Made by a program: the position numbers and the translations under genes. From contig NZ_JADGEV010000004.1 of the NCBI RefSeq assembly GCF_016744175.1, positions 1 through 64,000 on the forward strand: 64,000 bases of DNA, in the 5' to 3' direction. Positions 30,200-39,850 of the stretch are shown here, one piece after another. Source of the stretch: Neptunomonas sp. (GTDB lineage Bacteria > Pseudomonadota > Gammaproteobacteria > Pseudomonadales > Balneatricaceae). Position 1 is the stretch's first letter; each line of letters begins with the position of its first letter. Below the pieces are notes generated by a model. That model ran no database searches. It saw only the letters and a list, made by a program, of their open reading frames with translations, and had not been told where the DNA came from.

Positions 30200-30594
30200 T
30201 GGCTTCCTCGCATGCTATCGATTCTACGAAATGTTTCATAAACCGCAACAAAGTCGCCATTACCCATCACTTGGAGCGGTGAGCGGCCTGCAAAAAAAGG
30301 GTTATGATTAATCATGCTCATAAAGCCGTACAGGTTATCAGGGTTATCAAATATCAGTCGTAATGCTGCATGAATGTTGAGAATAAAGCTAATGCGAGTA
30401 ATTTGGTCGCGGTCTAAATTTACTTCTTGCATTTGCGCTTTCTTTTTAGCGCGTGCATATGTGCTGTGGGAAACGCGCAAAATAGCTTCACCTTGCTCGC
30501 CGCTTGCCCCCCATTTTTCCATAATTGTAACCGCTGCTTTTAAGCCTGTTGCTGCCATCGCTTTATCTGGTGCAGATGATTGTAAATTAAGCAT
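30193..30594 (-). CDS. Xre/MbcA/ParS-type antitoxin
   Basis: DUF2384-like C-terminus (FFAGRSPLQVMGNGDFVAVYETFRRIDSMRG); overlaps the RES toxin gene. Confidence 0.85.
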   Translation of the reverse strand: MLNLQSSAPDKAMAATGLKAAVTIMEKWGASGEQGEAILRVSHSTYARAKKKAQMQEVNLDRDQITRISFILNIHAALRLIFDNPDNLYGFMSMINHNPFFAGRSPLQVMGNGDFVAVYETFRRIDSMRGSQW

Positions 30595-30715
30595 AGTAAC
30601 TCCTCTGTATCTGGTGATACTTTATCATTAAATTTGTCTCTTTGGATATAGTAAGGGTGCTTTTAGTAAATCGAGTGTTCAGTGGCCATCGTGTTTATTT
30701 TGTCGTGATAGATAT

Positions 30716-30971
30716 TTCTTTTATCCAGCGAATTTTACTTTCGCATGTCCCACTGAACTGAACTAGGTGATCTTGCTGATTACTACGAACAGATGTGGGA
30801 TATAGGCGTTGAAGTATATTCAGCTTCAACGGATACCCACTTTATAGGGCTAGCAGAACGTGGGAGGCTTGTTATGCTACACATTCAGGAGAAGTGTTCC
30901 CTGCAACATGGAAAGAAGGAGAAGCAACGTTAGCATTTTCGCTTGATTTGGTCGAAAAATATAAGAAATAG
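30716..30971 (+). pseudogene. ahpC: degenerate ahpC-like (2-Cys peroxiredoxin) remnant
   Basis: Translated fragments in shifting frames: FYPANFTFACPTELN..GDLADYYEQMWDIGVEVYSASTDTHF...THSGEVFPATWKEGEATLAFSLDLVEKYKK. A frameshift or stop and an internal deletion are evident. Confidence 0.8.
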
Positions 30972-31056
30972 ATTCGACTAATCAGTTGCTTACATTGATT
31001 TCTTCATGTGAAATAGATGTAGGTTTTTGCGTTTTTTTGCTATATAAAAGTATTTA

Positions 31057-31092
31057 AAACGGTCATCAATGTGCTCATTGATGGCCGTTTCT
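31057..31092. terminator. hairpin AACGGTCATCAATG-TGCT-CATTGATGGCCGTT
   Basis: Near-perfect ~14-bp stem between the ahpC relic and the end of the minus-strand thioesterase gene. Confidence 0.65.
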
Positions 31093-31115
31093 ATTTTAAG
31101 AATATCTTATTGACG

Positions 31116-31595
31116 TTAAGCGGAACAGCCTTGCTCGGGCATAGCAATAGAATTACCCGCCCCTTTAGGCCAGTCCATAATGGAGTGGCTTAATTGCAAT
31201 GCTTCTATGGCTTTACGAATAGGCTCTGGCCATATTGCGCTGTGGCGGGTTTGCATATCTACGCCTACCAATAAGCATTCAACGGCAGCGAGTATTTCAG
31301 TGCTGTCTTCATTTCGTAACTCGTGCCAGATCCGTAAGCGCTTTTTGTCACTGGAGAGCAATTGGGAGTGCGCGACCACTTTTTGGCCTTGCTGCACTTC
31401 TTTTAAATAACGTAAATTGTTCTGCACTGTGAAAGCACTAAATTGATGGTGTGTCCGTCCTGCTTCATCCAGACCGGCGGCATCCAAAATTGTATCGGTT
31501 GCCAATGACAGCATGACGAGATAATAACCTTCGTTAAGGTGCCCGTTGTAATCGCAATAGCTTTCAGGAACGGGTGGATATTGGGTGGTTAACAT
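31116..31595 (-). CDS. acyl-CoA thioesterase (4HBT-like, betainyl-CoA thioesterase-like)
   Basis: DYNGHLNEGYYLVMLS hotdog-fold signature. Confidence 0.75.
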   Translation of the reverse strand: MLTTQYPPVPESYCDYNGHLNEGYYLVMLSLATDTILDAAGLDEAGRTHHQFSAFTVQNNLRYLKEVQQGQKVVAHSQLLSSDKKRLRIWHELRNEDSTEILAAVECLLVGVDMQTRHSAIWPEPIRKAIEALQLSHSIMDWPKGAGNSIAMPEQGCSA

Positions 31596-31730
31596 GACGG
31601 AATCCTTCTTCTTCGGCCGATATGATTCATCAAGACTAGAGAGTTAACGACTTGATAAAGACGCATATCAAGTTTTGGATGCGTATAATGCTACGAACAC
31701 GCGCCTGTTTCCAGTCCATGTTAGTAGAAG

Positions 31731-32396
31731 ATGAAAGAATCCGAGCTTATGCCAATATCACATGATGTAACTACTTTACCCATTTTATACTCTTTTCGGC
31801 GTTGTCCTTATGCAATGAGAGCTCGTTTAGCTATCACTAACAGTAAAATTAATGTGGAACTACGTGAAGTTATATTAAAAGACAAACCAGCGGCTCTCCT
31901 TGCGCTCTCCCCAAAAGGAACTGTTCCGGTTTTACAATTGGTTGAAGGACAAGTATTAGAGGAGAGCATTGATATTATGTATTGGGCTTTACAGCATCAT
32001 GATCCGGATCAGTGGTTGCCGCCATTACTCATAGAATCAATTAAGGCCCTCATTCAAGAGAATGATGACGAGTTTAAGTTTTGGTTAGACCGCTATAAAT
32101 ATGCAGATCGCCATCCCGAGCACTCTTCTGAATTTTATAGAACCCATTGTGAATGTTGGTTTGTTAAGTTGGAGAACCTTTTGGTGACTAATAAAGGTTT
32201 TTTACTGGCAGATCATTATACATTGGCTGACATGGCGCTGTTTCCGTTTGTTCGTCAATGTGCACATGTAGATCGGGAATGGTTCCTTCAAACTCCTTAC
32301 ATACATTTACAAGCCTGGCTAGATACACTTATTGGTTCCCCACTCTTTACTACCGTCATGCAAAAGCACCCTCAATGGAAGGAAATTCACGTATAA
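31731..32396 (+). CDS. glutathione S-transferase family protein
   Basis: Thioredoxin-like N-terminus ILYSFRRCPYAMRARLAI and PKGTVPVLQL; start may be the later Met. Confidence 0.85.
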   Translation: MKESELMPISHDVTTLPILYSFRRCPYAMRARLAITNSKINVELREVILKDKPAALLALSPKGTVPVLQLVEGQVLEESIDIMYWALQHHDPDQWLPPLLIESIKALIQENDDEFKFWLDRYKYADRHPEHSSEFYRTHCECWFVKLENLLVTNKGFLLADHYTLADMALFPFVRQCAHVDREWFLQTPYIHLQAWLDTLIGSPLFTTVMQKHPQWKEIHV

Positions 32397-32473
32397 GCTT
32401 TACAAGCAATCTATGAATATCCCTGCTAGAGTTAATACATTGCTAGGACAGCAATGCTATACAGGGAAAAACT

Positions 32474-32689
32474 ATGGATTGTGAATCGTGTAAAAGTAGA
32501 CTTTTACAGCAGGGAGCCGCCGAGGCAGTTACAGTGATTGAGTTGTTAGGTGATCACTCAAACAACGCATGGTGCAAAGTATGCGAAGATATCGTCTGCA
32601 TGCCTTCTGATATTCCGACGGGTATCTATGCGGATTATGTTTTGTGTGATGAAGACGGACTATGTCTGTTGCAATTAATAGATGAATAA
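32474..32689 (+). CDS. small Cys-rich (zinc-ribbon-like) hypothetical protein
   Basis: CESC...CKVCEDIVC pattern, 71 aa. Confidence 0.4.
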   Translation: MDCESCKSRLLQQGAAEAVTVIELLGDHSNNAWCKVCEDIVCMPSDIPTGIYADYVLCDEDGLCLLQLIDE

Positions 32690-32790
32690 GTTTATTAGGT
32701 TGCTGCAGCATACCTAATAATGCAGCTGTAAATGCTTTAAATCTAGCTACGTTTTCTATCATGAAACGAAGCTACACTTCTCTTATATGG

Positions 32791-33591
32791 CTATGGCCTG
32801 TGTTTAAGCATCTCTTTTAGTTCTTGTATTTGGTTTGATAAATCTTGGATCGTGGGCTCTCCATCGGCTATTGCTTGTTCTTTTATTTCTTGTGCGTGCT
32901 CCTCCTCCATCACATTCACAATAATACCAATGACCATGTTTAAAAAAGCAAAAGTGGTTAGAAATATAAAAGATAAATAGTAGAGCCAACTAAAAGAATA
33001 TACGACCATTGTTTCGTACATGACATCTGTCCAGTCTTCAAAGGTCATTACCCGAAATAGAGTGAGCATAGAAATTGAAATATCGCCCCACAATGTCGCA
33101 TTGATAGAAGCAAAAAAAGATGACCCAACAGCTGCGTAGATATAAAAAATTATAAACATCAGTAAGATAACGTAACCTAGCTGAGGTAACGCCTTTATTA
33201 GAGAGTTAAGCAACAGGCGCAGTTCCGGAATAACTGAAACCATACGTAAAACACGAAAGATACGTATTAAACGGCCAATAAGCGCTAGCTCGCTGTCTTC
33301 AACAGGCATAAGGCTAATAGTCACAATTAACGAGTCAAAGGTGTTCCAAGCATTTTTAAAGAAGTATTTTTTCTGTGGTTCGCCTATAAATCGAATAGAC
33401 AATTCAATTAAAAAAAACAGAGTGATGCCGATATCTAGCCACCCGATTACCAATAGAACATTCTCGGGAATGTCATAAGTTTTTGCACCGATGACAAGAG
33501 CAGAGAATAAAATGACAGCAACGACAAAAAATTCAAAAAAACGATTATGTCGCAGTTTGTAAAAATTGGACTGAAGGTTTTCTGTGTTCAT
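32791..33591 (-). CDS. voltage-gated ion channel (bacterial Nav/Cav-like, single 6TM domain)
   Basis: S4 with regularly spaced Arg (RLIRIFRVLRM); pore loop LFRVMTFEDWTDVMY; six hydrophobic segments plus C-terminal helix. Confidence 0.85.
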   Translation of the reverse strand: MNTENLQSNFYKLRHNRFFEFFVVAVILFSALVIGAKTYDIPENVLLVIGWLDIGITLFFLIELSIRFIGEPQKKYFFKNAWNTFDSLIVTISLMPVEDSELALIGRLIRIFRVLRMVSVIPELRLLLNSLIKALPQLGYVILLMFIIFYIYAAVGSSFFASINATLWGDISISMLTLFRVMTFEDWTDVMYETMVVYSFSWLYYLSFIFLTTFAFLNMVIGIIVNVMEEEHAQEIKEQAIADGEPTIQDLSNQIQELKEMLKHRP

Positions 33592-33667
33592 GATTAAGAG
33601 ATTTAAAATAGTAATATGAGTAAAGGGGGGTACTGTAAAGTGAAAAAATCTATGCTACACATCCTAT

Positions 33668-33691
33668 AAACAGAGAGGGACCTCTCTGTTT
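33668..33691. terminator. hairpin AAACAGAGAGG-GA-CCTCTCTGTTT
   Basis: 11-nt perfect arms downstream of the DUF4197 gene. Confidence 0.65.
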
Positions 33692-33704
33692 GTATCTTTG
33701 GAAA

Positions 33705-34466
33705 CTAGTGGTTCCACAGTTTTTTTAGTAGGTCTGTTGTGCGGGCAGCAGGGTTTTCGCGAATAAGTTTTTCTTCAGTCGCCAGTTTCAAAAATAATCC
33801 ATCTAATGCTGCATTGGTTACATGATTAGTTAAGTCACCATCAACCTTCTTTCCAATTAATGGTAACTCTGCCGCTTGAGTAGCTAGGTTGTTGTAGTAT
33901 TTAGTGGCGCCCACTTCACCTAAAGCACTGTCAATTTCGGGTTTAAATAAAGCAGCTATTTGAGGGCCCGCCTTTTGGCGAAAGTACTGAGTAGCCGCGT
34001 CATCAGAGCCTTCGTAAATCTTACGAGCGTCTTCAAAGCTCATATTACGAATGTTATCAACTAAAATAGCTGTTGCTTGAGGAGCGGCGCGCTCAGCAGC
34101 ACGGTTGATGGATTGCTCAAATTGATCTACTTGTTTGCTCATGCCGAACTTTCGTAATGGCCCTGCTAGCTGGTCTAGCCCAGCAGGCATAGGTACACGT
34201 ATTTGTGGATCATTAAGGAATCCACCATCAGCTGAAATAAGTTTAATAGCACGCTCACTACCTACGACTAACGCTTCTCTTAAGCCGTTAATCAGTGTGT
34301 CTGATGAAAGTGATGAGCCACTAACTGCTGAATTGCTTGTCGAGGGTTGCTTAATGAGTTCTGCACCAGATTTTTTGGCACTTTCAACTAAATCGTTCCA
34401 GCCCGCATAGCTGTTTGTAGCGATGGCAGCACTAAGCAATAGAGTGGTTATTGTTAATTTACGCAT
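33705..34466 (-). CDS. DUF4197 family exported protein
   Basis: Signal peptide; TLINGLREALVVGSERAI...PMPAGL family-like pattern. Start at the internal Met MRKLTI. Confidence 0.75.
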   Translation of the reverse strand: MRKLTITTLLLSAAIATNSYAGWNDLVESAKKSGAELIKQPSTSNSAVSGSSLSSDTLINGLREALVVGSERAIKLISADGGFLNDPQIRVPMPAGLDQLAGPLRKFGMSKQVDQFEQSINRAAERAAPQATAILVDNIRNMSFEDARKIYEGSDDAATQYFRQKAGPQIAALFKPEIDSALGEVGATKYYNNLATQAAELPLIGKKVDGDLTNHVTNAALDGLFLKLATEEKLIRENPAARTTDLLKKLWNH

Positions 34467-34686
34467 GATGAAAGCCTCCATCCTTGTCTAAAGATAGCGC
34501 TAGTGTAACGGATTATTAGGATGCAGTTGTCACATATTTATAAGAAACTTGTTTGACGGGAGGGTATATAAATCTAAAGTTTAAACTGAATGAAAATAGT
34601 TAGAAATGTCATTGAGCGGCTATGTGTACTACTTAAGTTATCTATCTGATACACTCTTCGATCGAAAATTTTTCGCGTTTTTGAGA

Positions 34687-35688
34687 ATGAAAATGATGCA
34701 TCAGCTGCAGTATTTTGGGTGTTGTCTGTTACTGGGTTTTACCTTGGCTATTTCACCTGTATACGCTGAAAATCAAGTTATCACCCTAGGAACAGGTGGA
34801 GTAACAGGCCTATATTATCCTACCGGTGGCGCTCTTTGTCGGTTAATCAATCAAACTCGTCAAGAGCATGGTATCCGCTGTGCGGTGCGTAGTACGTTAG
34901 GCTCTGTTACTAATCTGGACCAGGTTGCTAATTACGAACTCGATATGGGCATTGCAGAAGCAGGTCAGCTCTATAGTTTTGTGAATAAAGCAGAACAAAA
35001 AACAGCAAAAAGCCGTGATAGAAAATCTTTGGTACCTTTGCGCATACTGACTAGTTTATATCCTGAGTACATATCGATTCTGGTAAGGTCTGATGCAGGA
35101 ATTCAGCACTTTGGAGACCTGAAGAATAAAAGAATAAATATTGGAAAACTGGGAACCAGTCAGCGTTATACTATCGAACTGCTAATGAAAGCTCATGGTT
35201 TACGCGTTAGTGATTTTAAAGAGGTGACTGAGTTAGAGCCTTCCGAGCAGGCTACTGCGCTTTGTGATAATCGCATTGATGCAACACTCTATGTGGTAGG
35301 TCATCCAAGTGGAACAATAAAAGAAGCGTTAAGAGATTGTCGTAGCCAACTCATCGGATTGTCAAAGCAAGATAGAAACACACTGATTCATCATAACCCT
35401 CACTACCGGGAGATGAGCGTTGCAGGTGATGTGTATTCTCAAGATGCCCCTGCGGTATTAACCGTTGGTGTAAATGCTACCTTGTTTAGCCGGGCGGACT
35501 TACCTGATGATGTAGCCTATGCGGTAGTCAAATCACTGTTTGAGCAATTTGATAGCTTTAAAAAGCTCCATCCTGCATTTCGTTTTCTTAACCCCGAACA
35601 GATGATGGGCTCATCTCATTTGCCGTTGCCATTGCATCCGGGTGCGGCTAAATATTTTCAGGAAGTTCTGCAACGGGAGCCTAAGTAA
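34687..35688 (+). CDS. TAXI family TRAP-type solute-binding protein
   Basis: Signal peptide followed by ITLGTGGVTGLYYPTGGALCRLIN, typical of TAXI proteins. Confidence 0.88.
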   Translation: MKMMHQLQYFGCCLLLGFTLAISPVYAENQVITLGTGGVTGLYYPTGGALCRLINQTRQEHGIRCAVRSTLGSVTNLDQVANYELDMGIAEAGQLYSFVNKAEQKTAKSRDRKSLVPLRILTSLYPEYISILVRSDAGIQHFGDLKNKRINIGKLGTSQRYTIELLMKAHGLRVSDFKEVTELEPSEQATALCDNRIDATLYVVGHPSGTIKEALRDCRSQLIGLSKQDRNTLIHHNPHYREMSVAGDVYSQDAPAVLTVGVNATLFSRADLPDDVAYAVVKSLFEQFDSFKKLHPAFRFLNPEQMMGSSHLPLPLHPGAAKYFQEVLQREPK

Positions 35689-37276
35689 TAACAGAGGTTT
35701 TTTGTTCAAGTACTATCGGAAGCTCCAAACGAAAATGTGCCCCATGGGTGTTAGCTAAACAGTAAATATGACCTTGTAGTAACTGACTTACTATATTAAA
35801 TGCGATATGCATGCCTAAGCCACTACAGCCTTCATTTCGTTTTGTAGTCATGAAAGGCTCAAAAACTTTATGTTTCCAGTCTTGCGGTATACCAATACCA
35901 TTATCACAATAATCAATTATGATGCGGTCAGCTTCTTGGCTAACATCAATAGTGATAATCCCTCCGAGACTATCTTCAAACCCATGAATTAAAGAGTTAA
36001 GAATCATGTTGGTAAACACCTGATAATAACAACCCGGATAGCTATCAATCATGAGATGTTTAGGGCCAGTAATAATAATTTCGGGCTTACACTGTTTAAG
36101 GCGTGGGTTGAGTGATAATAGAATTTCATCAAGGTACTGGATCAAATCAAAGTGACGACATTGTTCACTTGATTGATCTACAGACACTAGCTTAAATGCA
36201 TTGATTAACTGAGCCGCGCGTTCTAAGTTTTGGCAAATTAAACGGCTGCTTTCGACTGCTGTATTGGCTAATGGGTCATTTGGCGTATGTTGTTGGTATA
36301 GATTAGCTTGGTCGGCCAGAAATGATGCCGCAGTAAATCCAATGCCGATCGGTGTGTTTATTTCATGTGCAACCCCAGCAACTAAACCGCCCAATGCTGC
36401 CAGCTTTTCAGATTCAACCAATTGTTGCTGAGTGGAGCGTAAAGTGGCCAATGTGTCGTGTAGTTCTTGGTTACGTTCTTCCAGTTCTTTGGTACGGTCA
36501 ATGACGCGTTGCTCAAGCTCTGTATTAAGTTTTGCCAGAGAGCGCTCTGCATCTTCACGCTTGCTCATATCATGTAGCATAGATCGGCGCATAGTGTTCA
36601 TCGCATCAACCACCTGACTTAGTTCATCATCTTGATGCTTGCTGTTTCGTTTCAGTTCAAGCGGCGTATCCAAATGATCTAATTTAAGACGGCGTGCATA
36701 AGCTGCCATACTGCCTAAGTGTTGAGTAATAAGCCGGTGAAAGAGAGTCAGTATAAAAATGGAGACCAGAAAAGTCTTAATGCCCTGAGAGGCAAGTATA
36801 ACCAGCACTTTATCAGCTAAGCGTTGATAAACCTCATCTAAACTTAGAATCAACGTAAGTTCACCAACCGAGATAGTGCCTCTGCCTGAATCATGATGCT
36901 CTAGAGCATAGTGGCGTTCGACAATAGCACCAGATGTCGGCTTATTACCTGCAACATAAAAATCATTAAAGGATGAATTGATCTCCAAATATCGGACATC
37001 AGGTAATTGCAACAAACCATCAAGTTGTACTTGGATTTGTGCTGGGCTAATTTCCCATAAGCTATTCGCAAGACTGTTTCGAGAACTGACTTCAATCTGC
37101 AATAAGCGCTCATCAATAGCCGATAGCTCATAACGATAATCAAGCCACAGTTGTGTGCCAGTAGCGATTAGCGTGATGATCGAGCTGTAAAGCAAAATAG
37201 CCGTAAGTAAGCGTATTCCTAGCGGTTTCTGATGGCGAAGTTGGCGCAAGCGTTGCAGCAGTCGCATAGTACTCAA
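35681..37276 (-). CDS. membrane sensor histidine kinase
   Basis: Periplasmic domain between two TM segments; HAMP-like region; VAGVAHEINTPIGI H-box; N box (TNMILNSLIHGF) and GCSGLGMHI G box. Confidence 0.88.
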   Translation of the reverse strand: MSTMRLLQRLRQLRHQKPLGIRLLTAILLYSSIITLIATGTQLWLDYRYELSAIDERLLQIEVSSRNSLANSLWEISPAQIQVQLDGLLQLPDVRYLEINSSFNDFYVAGNKPTSGAIVERHYALEHHDSGRGTISVGELTLILSLDEVYQRLADKVLVILASQGIKTFLVSIFILTLFHRLITQHLGSMAAYARRLKLDHLDTPLELKRNSKHQDDELSQVVDAMNTMRRSMLHDMSKREDAERSLAKLNTELEQRVIDRTKELEERNQELHDTLATLRSTQQQLVESEKLAALGGLVAGVAHEINTPIGIGFTAASFLADQANLYQQHTPNDPLANTAVESSRLICQNLERAAQLINAFKLVSVDQSSEQCRHFDLIQYLDEILLSLNPRLKQCKPEIIITGPKHLMIDSYPGCYYQVFTNMILNSLIHGFEDSLGGIITIDVSQEADRIIIDYCDNGIGIPQDWKHKVFEPFMTTKRNEGCSGLGMHIAFNIVSQLLQGHIYCLANTHGAHFRLELPIVLEQKTSVIT

Positions 37277-37568
37277 TCTTTAAAGACGAATGATCTGCTT
37301 ATCATAACCGCACAAGCGCAAGACGAAACCCCTTCATTGAATTTGTGTTAGTAAAACATGAGAGAGATGTATTCAATGACGAATAACAACATGAGTTGGA
37401 TAGGTCTGATTTTGTTTGATAATAGATTGCATAGCTAGTGTAATTATCGCTTCTTGATACAAATCAAATACTACATGTAGTGTTTTTAATAGGATTAAGG
37501 TCAATATGTAGTTATTTGTGCGCACCTGTTGTCTATTAAAGGTGTCTTTTATATCAGAGGAACAATGC

Positions 37569-39719
37569 ATGGCCGTCACGTTAGAGAGCTCAGAACCTTC
37601 AGCAGTAGATATTGCCCTACAAGATACCTCCCTTGACATCTGGGATACAAAATATTGCTTGAAGTCGAAACAGGGAGTTATGCTTGATAACACCATTGAT
37701 GATTCATTTATCCGTGTTGCTAAAGCTTTGGCAGCCGTAGAGAGTGATGAGAAAAATCAATCATATTGGTATAAGCAATTTCTATGGGCATTACGCCATG
37801 GTGCTGTTCCTGCAGGGCGTGTGATTTCCAATGCCGGCGCACAACAACACAAGCCTGCTACTTCTACAATTAACTGCACGGTTTCTGGCACTATCTACGA
37901 TTCAATGGATGATATTTTAGGGAAGAACCATGAAGCAGGACTTACGCTAAAAGCAGGTTGCGGGATAGGGTATGAATTTTCTACATTAAGGCCTAAAGAC
38001 GCGTTCGTGTCTGGTGCGGGGGCTTATACCTCTGGGCCGTTATCTTTTATGGATATCTTTGATCGCATGTGTTTTACCGTATCCTCAGCGGGTGGCCGTC
38101 GTGGAGCACAGATGGCAACGTTTGATGTGGGTCATCCGGATGTACTCGAGTTTATAAAAGCTAAACGTGAAGATGCGCGTTTAAGACAGTTTAATCTTTC
38201 ACTACTTATTACTGATCAGTTTATGAATGCTGTCAATGAGGATAATGATTGGCCACTGGCATTTCCAATGACAGAAAAAGAGCAGCAAAGAGACTGCATC
38301 AACCTTAATGATTCTCAGCAAGTACTGTGGCGTGAATGGCCGGTTCAACAAGGCTATATTACTAATAACGAAGGACTGGTTGCTTGTAAAATTAGTAAAA
38401 GAGTGCGAGCTACTCATTTATGGAACGCCATTATGAGTTCCACGTACGACTTTGCTGAGCCCGGTTTTATCTTGATCGATAAAGTAAATGAGCAGAACAA
38501 TAATTGGTTCTGTGAAAATATCCGCGCAACGAACCCATGTGGTGAACAGCCACTACCGCCATATGGCAGTTGTTTGCTAGGTTCTATTAATCTTACAAAA
38601 TTCGTAATAGATCCGTTTACCAGCCAAGCTCGATTTGATTGGGAAAATTTCACACACACCGTGACTATATTTACTCGTATGTTGGATAACGTTGTAGAAA
38701 TTAACGGTTTACCGTTAGAGGAACAGCGTCATGAAATTAATCATAAGCGCCGTCATGGTATGGGTTACCTTGGACTGGGTTCTACTATCACTATGCTTAA
38801 AATGCAGTATGGGGATGCCGCATCAGTCTCCTTTACTGAACAAGTAACTAAAGAGTTAGCCATTACAGGTTGGCGTGCAGGGGTTGAATTAGCGAAAGAG
38901 AAGGGTCCCGCGCCTATCATGGATGAGCAATTTGCAGTAACGGGCGAAATGTTACGCAAACGTCCTGAGATGCTTGATGACGGGTATAAAGTAGGGGATA
39001 GCGTTGCTGGTAAAGTGCTTCATGCCCGTTACAGCCGTTATATGCAAAAGATAGCGAGAAGTGAACCAGAGCTTGTGAAGCAACTAGCAGAGCATGGTTG
39101 CCGGTTTACGCACCATAGTTCGATTGCCCCGACAGGAACCATTGCTTTATCAATCGGTAACAACGCGAGTAATGGCATTGAGCCGAGTTTTGCACATCAC
39201 TACTCACGTAATATCATTCGCCAAGGGAAAAAAACTAAAGAGAAGGTCGATGTGTTCTCTTATGAGCTTTTAGCTTATCGCCATTTGGTTAATTCAGAAG
39301 CAATGCCTTACAGTGAGAATAAAGACAAGCAGCTCCCAGACTACTTCATCTGTGCTGATGATATTCACCCAAAACAACATGTCGATATACAAGCCGCAGC
39401 CCAAAAATGGATTGATTCCTCCATATCAAAAACAGCCAATGTACCCACTGAATATCCTTACGAAGAATTTAAGGATATATACCTTTATGCGTATGAGCAG
39501 GGGCTAAAGGGTTGCACTACCTTTCGTTTCAACCCTGAAGCCTTCCAAGGTGTCTTGGTGAAAGAGCAAGACCTTGAGAAAACCTTATATCAGTTTACGT
39601 TGGAAGATGGCAGCACCGTTGAGCTGAAAGGTAATGAAGAGGTCGAGTATGACGGTGAACTTCACACAGCAGCCAATCTTTTTGATGCGCTGAAAGAAGG
39701 TTACTACGGTAAGTTTTAA
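37569..39719 (+). CDS. nrdJa: class II (adenosylcobalamin-dependent) ribonucleotide reductase, large part
   Basis: NPCGEQPLPPYGSCLLGSINL and APTGTIALSIGNNASNGIEPSF. Ends without the C-terminal Cys-rich region, which is encoded in the next gene. Start at the internal Met MAVTLES. Confidence 0.9.
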   Translation: MAVTLESSEPSAVDIALQDTSLDIWDTKYCLKSKQGVMLDNTIDDSFIRVAKALAAVESDEKNQSYWYKQFLWALRHGAVPAGRVISNAGAQQHKPATSTINCTVSGTIYDSMDDILGKNHEAGLTLKAGCGIGYEFSTLRPKDAFVSGAGAYTSGPLSFMDIFDRMCFTVSSAGGRRGAQMATFDVGHPDVLEFIKAKREDARLRQFNLSLLITDQFMNAVNEDNDWPLAFPMTEKEQQRDCINLNDSQQVLWREWPVQQGYITNNEGLVACKISKRVRATHLWNAIMSSTYDFAEPGFILIDKVNEQNNNWFCENIRATNPCGEQPLPPYGSCLLGSINLTKFVIDPFTSQARFDWENFTHTVTIFTRMLDNVVEINGLPLEEQRHEINHKRRHGMGYLGLGSTITMLKMQYGDAASVSFTEQVTKELAITGWRAGVELAKEKGPAPIMDEQFAVTGEMLRKRPEMLDDGYKVGDSVAGKVLHARYSRYMQKIARSEPELVKQLAEHGCRFTHHSSIAPTGTIALSIGNNASNGIEPSFAHHYSRNIIRQGKKTKEKVDVFSYELLAYRHLVNSEAMPYSENKDKQLPDYFICADDIHPKQHVDIQAAAQKWIDSSISKTANVPTEYPYEEFKDIYLYAYEQGLKGCTTFRFNPEAFQGVLVKEQDLEKTLYQFTLEDGSTVELKGNEEVEYDGELHTAANLFDALKEGYYGKF

Positions 39720-39759
39720 ATGTTTTAACTAGATAAAACAATAGTTTGATGGGTTTTGT

Positions 39760-39835
39760 TAGCTTGCTAGATTAATGCTAAAAGCCCATTTGTAAACATG
39801 AGTTGCTTGCATAAAAAATCTCTACTAGCAAGCTA
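39760..39835. repeat. inverted repeat TAGCTTGCTAG ... CTAGCAAGCTA (54-nt spacer) between nrdJa and nrdJb
   Basis: 11-nt perfect arms at 39760-39770 and 39825-39835. Confidence 0.8.
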
Positions 39836-39850
39836 CTAAGAGGATGTGAA

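Noticed and set aside
32529-32762. 77 aa minus ORF opposite the small Cys-rich protein
   Set aside because: The + strand ORF (32474-32689) has a coherent zinc-ribbon-like Cys pattern; the minus ORF has none.
37373-37696. 107 aa minus ORF overlapping the nrdJa start
   Set aside because: Antisense to the start of nrdJa; no family match.
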